Shown here piece by piece: positions 5,361 to 6,173 of a DNA stretch of 6,173 nucleotides. The notes under the pieces were generated by a model that ran no database searches, had not been told where the DNA came from, and saw only the letters and a program-made list of their open reading frames with translations. The position numbers and the translations under genes were made by a program. This DNA is from Vulcanimicrobiota bacterium (GTDB lineage Bacteria; Vulcanimicrobiota; Vulcanimicrobiia; Vulcanimicrobiales; Vulcanimicrobiaceae). The stretch is taken from the NCBI GenBank assembly GCA_027306845.1, contig DAHUYY010000117.1, positions 1 through 6,173 on the forward strand. Direction: 5' to 3'. Positions within the stretch are counted from its first letter, which is position 1. Every line of letters begins with the position of its first letter.

Positions 5361-6140
5361 ATGCAACCGACGCTCTATATCCCCCACGGCGGAGGCCCAT
5401 GCTTCTTTATGGAGTGGCCTGGGGAGCCTTGGAAAAACATGGAAGCGTACCTCCGTGCGCTTCCGTCGACGCTGCGCGAGCAACCGCGCGCGATTCTCGT
5501 CATCTCGGCTCACTGGGAACGCGCCCTTCCGACGGTCACGGCGAACCCGCAACCCCACCTCATCTACGACTACAGCGGTTTCCCGGCGCATACGTACCAG
5601 CTTCGTTACGATGCTCCCGGCTCGCCGGAGCTCGCGCAGCGCGTTCGCGATCTGCTCGCCGCCGCCGGAATCGCGTCGGCGAGTGACGATCGGCGCGGCC
5701 TCGATCACGGCGTCTTCGTTCCCTTGAAGGTGATCTACCCCGAGGCACGGATTCCCGTCGTCGCGCTCTCGCTCCAACACGGCTACGATCCGCAGCGCCA
5801 CCTTGCAATCGGAGCGGCACTCGCGCCGCTGCGCGAGGAGGGCGTGCTCGTCATCGGCAGCGGAATGAGTTACCACAATTTACGCCGCATCTTCGACGGC
5901 ACCGACGATGGCGCCGCGCAGTTCGACGAGTGGCTCAATGAAACGGCGCTCGCGCCGGCGCCGCTGCGAGCGGAACGTCTGATCGCCTGGAGCCAAGCAC
6001 CGCACGCGCGCGAGGCACACCCACAAGAGGATCATCTCGCACCGCTCTTCGTCGTCGCCGGGGCCGCCGAACGCGCTGCCGTACGCGATTATCATGATGT
6101 CGTCTACGGGAAGACGCTCTCAGCCTTCCGATTCAGCTAG
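5361..6140 (+). CDS. Extradiol ring-cleavage dioxygenase, LigB/DODA (YgiD-like) class III
   Basis: This 259-residue protein has the normal length and motifs of the class III extradiol dioxygenases that include plant DOPA 4,5-dioxygenase and E. coli YgiD. These non-haem metal enzymes open catechol rings next to the two hydroxyls. Conserved histidines are visible: PHGGGP (His9), SAHWE (His51), GLDHGVFVPLKVIYP (His116), GSGMSYHNLR (His172) and DHLAPLF (His225). His9, His51 and His225 are the likely metal-site residues and His116 a likely acid-base residue, going by memory of the family rather than alignment. The protein has no signal peptide and should be cytoplasmic. The ATG is 2 nt after the YceI stop; GCAGG at 5346-5350 gives a modest ribosome site, so translational coupling is likely. 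The native substrate is unknown; a catechol formed from, or giving, a reactive quinone would suit the HxlR context. Annotated DODA-type proteins of this kind often act on small catechols in vitro only. Confidence 0.92.
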   Translation: MQPTLYIPHGGGPCFFMEWPGEPWKNMEAYLRALPSTLREQPRAILVISAHWERALPTVTANPQPHLIYDYSGFPAHTYQLRYDAPGSPELAQRVRDLLAAAGIASASDDRRGLDHGVFVPLKVIYPEARIPVVALSLQHGYDPQRHLAIGAALAPLREEGVLVIGSGMSYHNLRRIFDGTDDGAAQFDEWLNETALAPAPLRAERLIAWSQAPHAREAHPQEDHLAPLFVVAGAAERAAVRDYHDVVYGKTLSAFRFS

Positions 6141-6173
6141 CTTCGTTTCGAGTTTGTAAACTTTCTTAAAAAT
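6141..6173. other. AT-rich 3' flank with a short inverted repeat
   Basis: The 33 nt after the dioxygenase stop are AT-rich and contain AGTTT-GT-AAACT (6151-6162). The arms are only 5 bp and the loop 2 nt, with no clear T-run within view. It could be part of a promoter or operator of the next gene or of a terminator cut by the window edge; nothing more can be said. Confidence 0.25.

Noticed and set aside
5274..5876. 200-codon minus-strand open frame across the YceI/dioxygenase junction
   Set aside because: It is antisense to two well-supported genes and has no family motif.
6151..6162. AGTTTGTAAACT as a terminator of the dioxygenase operon
   Set aside because: Five weak base pairs and a 2-nt loop cannot form a convincing terminator, and the window ends soon after.
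1..6173. CRISPR arrays, tRNA or rRNA genes, insertion sequences or phage genes
   Set aside because: I saw no regularly spaced repeats, no RNA gene signatures, and no transposase or integrase; nearly all bases are accounted for by the six genes.

Overview
The window comes from a GC-rich bacterial chromosome. It carries six protein-coding genes, one of them cut by the left edge, with almost no intergenic space. The genes indicate a respiring bacterium that exports folded cofactor proteins by the Tat route and uses bis-MGD molybdenum enzymes. I cannot place it taxonomically with confidence. An uncultured acid-soil type lineage (Eremiobacterota/WPS-2 or Acidobacteriota style) is a guess based only on gene content and base composition.

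Layout: (1) Positions 1-1678, plus strand: the tail of one family S10 serine carboxypeptidase, then a complete second S10 paralogue starting 2 nt after it, which is a tandem duplication. (2) Positions 1675-4286, minus strand: a Tat-targeted Rieske iron-sulfur protein and a 704-residue molybdopterin oxidoreductase joined by an ATGA overlap. This matches the gene order and design of arsenite oxidase (aioBA). The large subunit converges on the S10 gene, and both stop codons sit inside one shared CTAG. (3) Positions 4363-4752, minus strand: an HxlR-family regulator, 76 bp upstream of the Rieske gene and in the same orientation. (4) Positions 4753-4818: a compact divergent control region with a promoter-like element, a TGGTAT-N12-ATACCA inverted repeat and a strong ribosome binding site. 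(5) Positions 4819-6140, plus strand: a YceI-family lipid/isoprenoid-binding protein without a signal peptide, then, 2 nt later, an extradiol ring-cleavage dioxygenase of the LigB/DODA (YgiD-like) type.

How the genes may work together: the HxlR regulator keeps the single N-terminal Cys seen in quinone- and electrophile-sensing family members. It probably controls the divergent YceI-dioxygenase pair, which would suit handling of quinones or catechols (inference). The Rieske-molybdenum pair would form a periplasmic oxidoreductase whose small subunit carries the only Tat signal.

The most notable point is that the large subunit looks like an arsenite oxidase relative in its cluster (Ser in place of the fourth Cys), its partner and its GGHQ motif. 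It nevertheless appears to have a Cys at the molybdenum-ligand position and to lack most arsenite-pocket residues. Its substrate is therefore open, and this is the best candidate in the window for an undescribed enzyme system.
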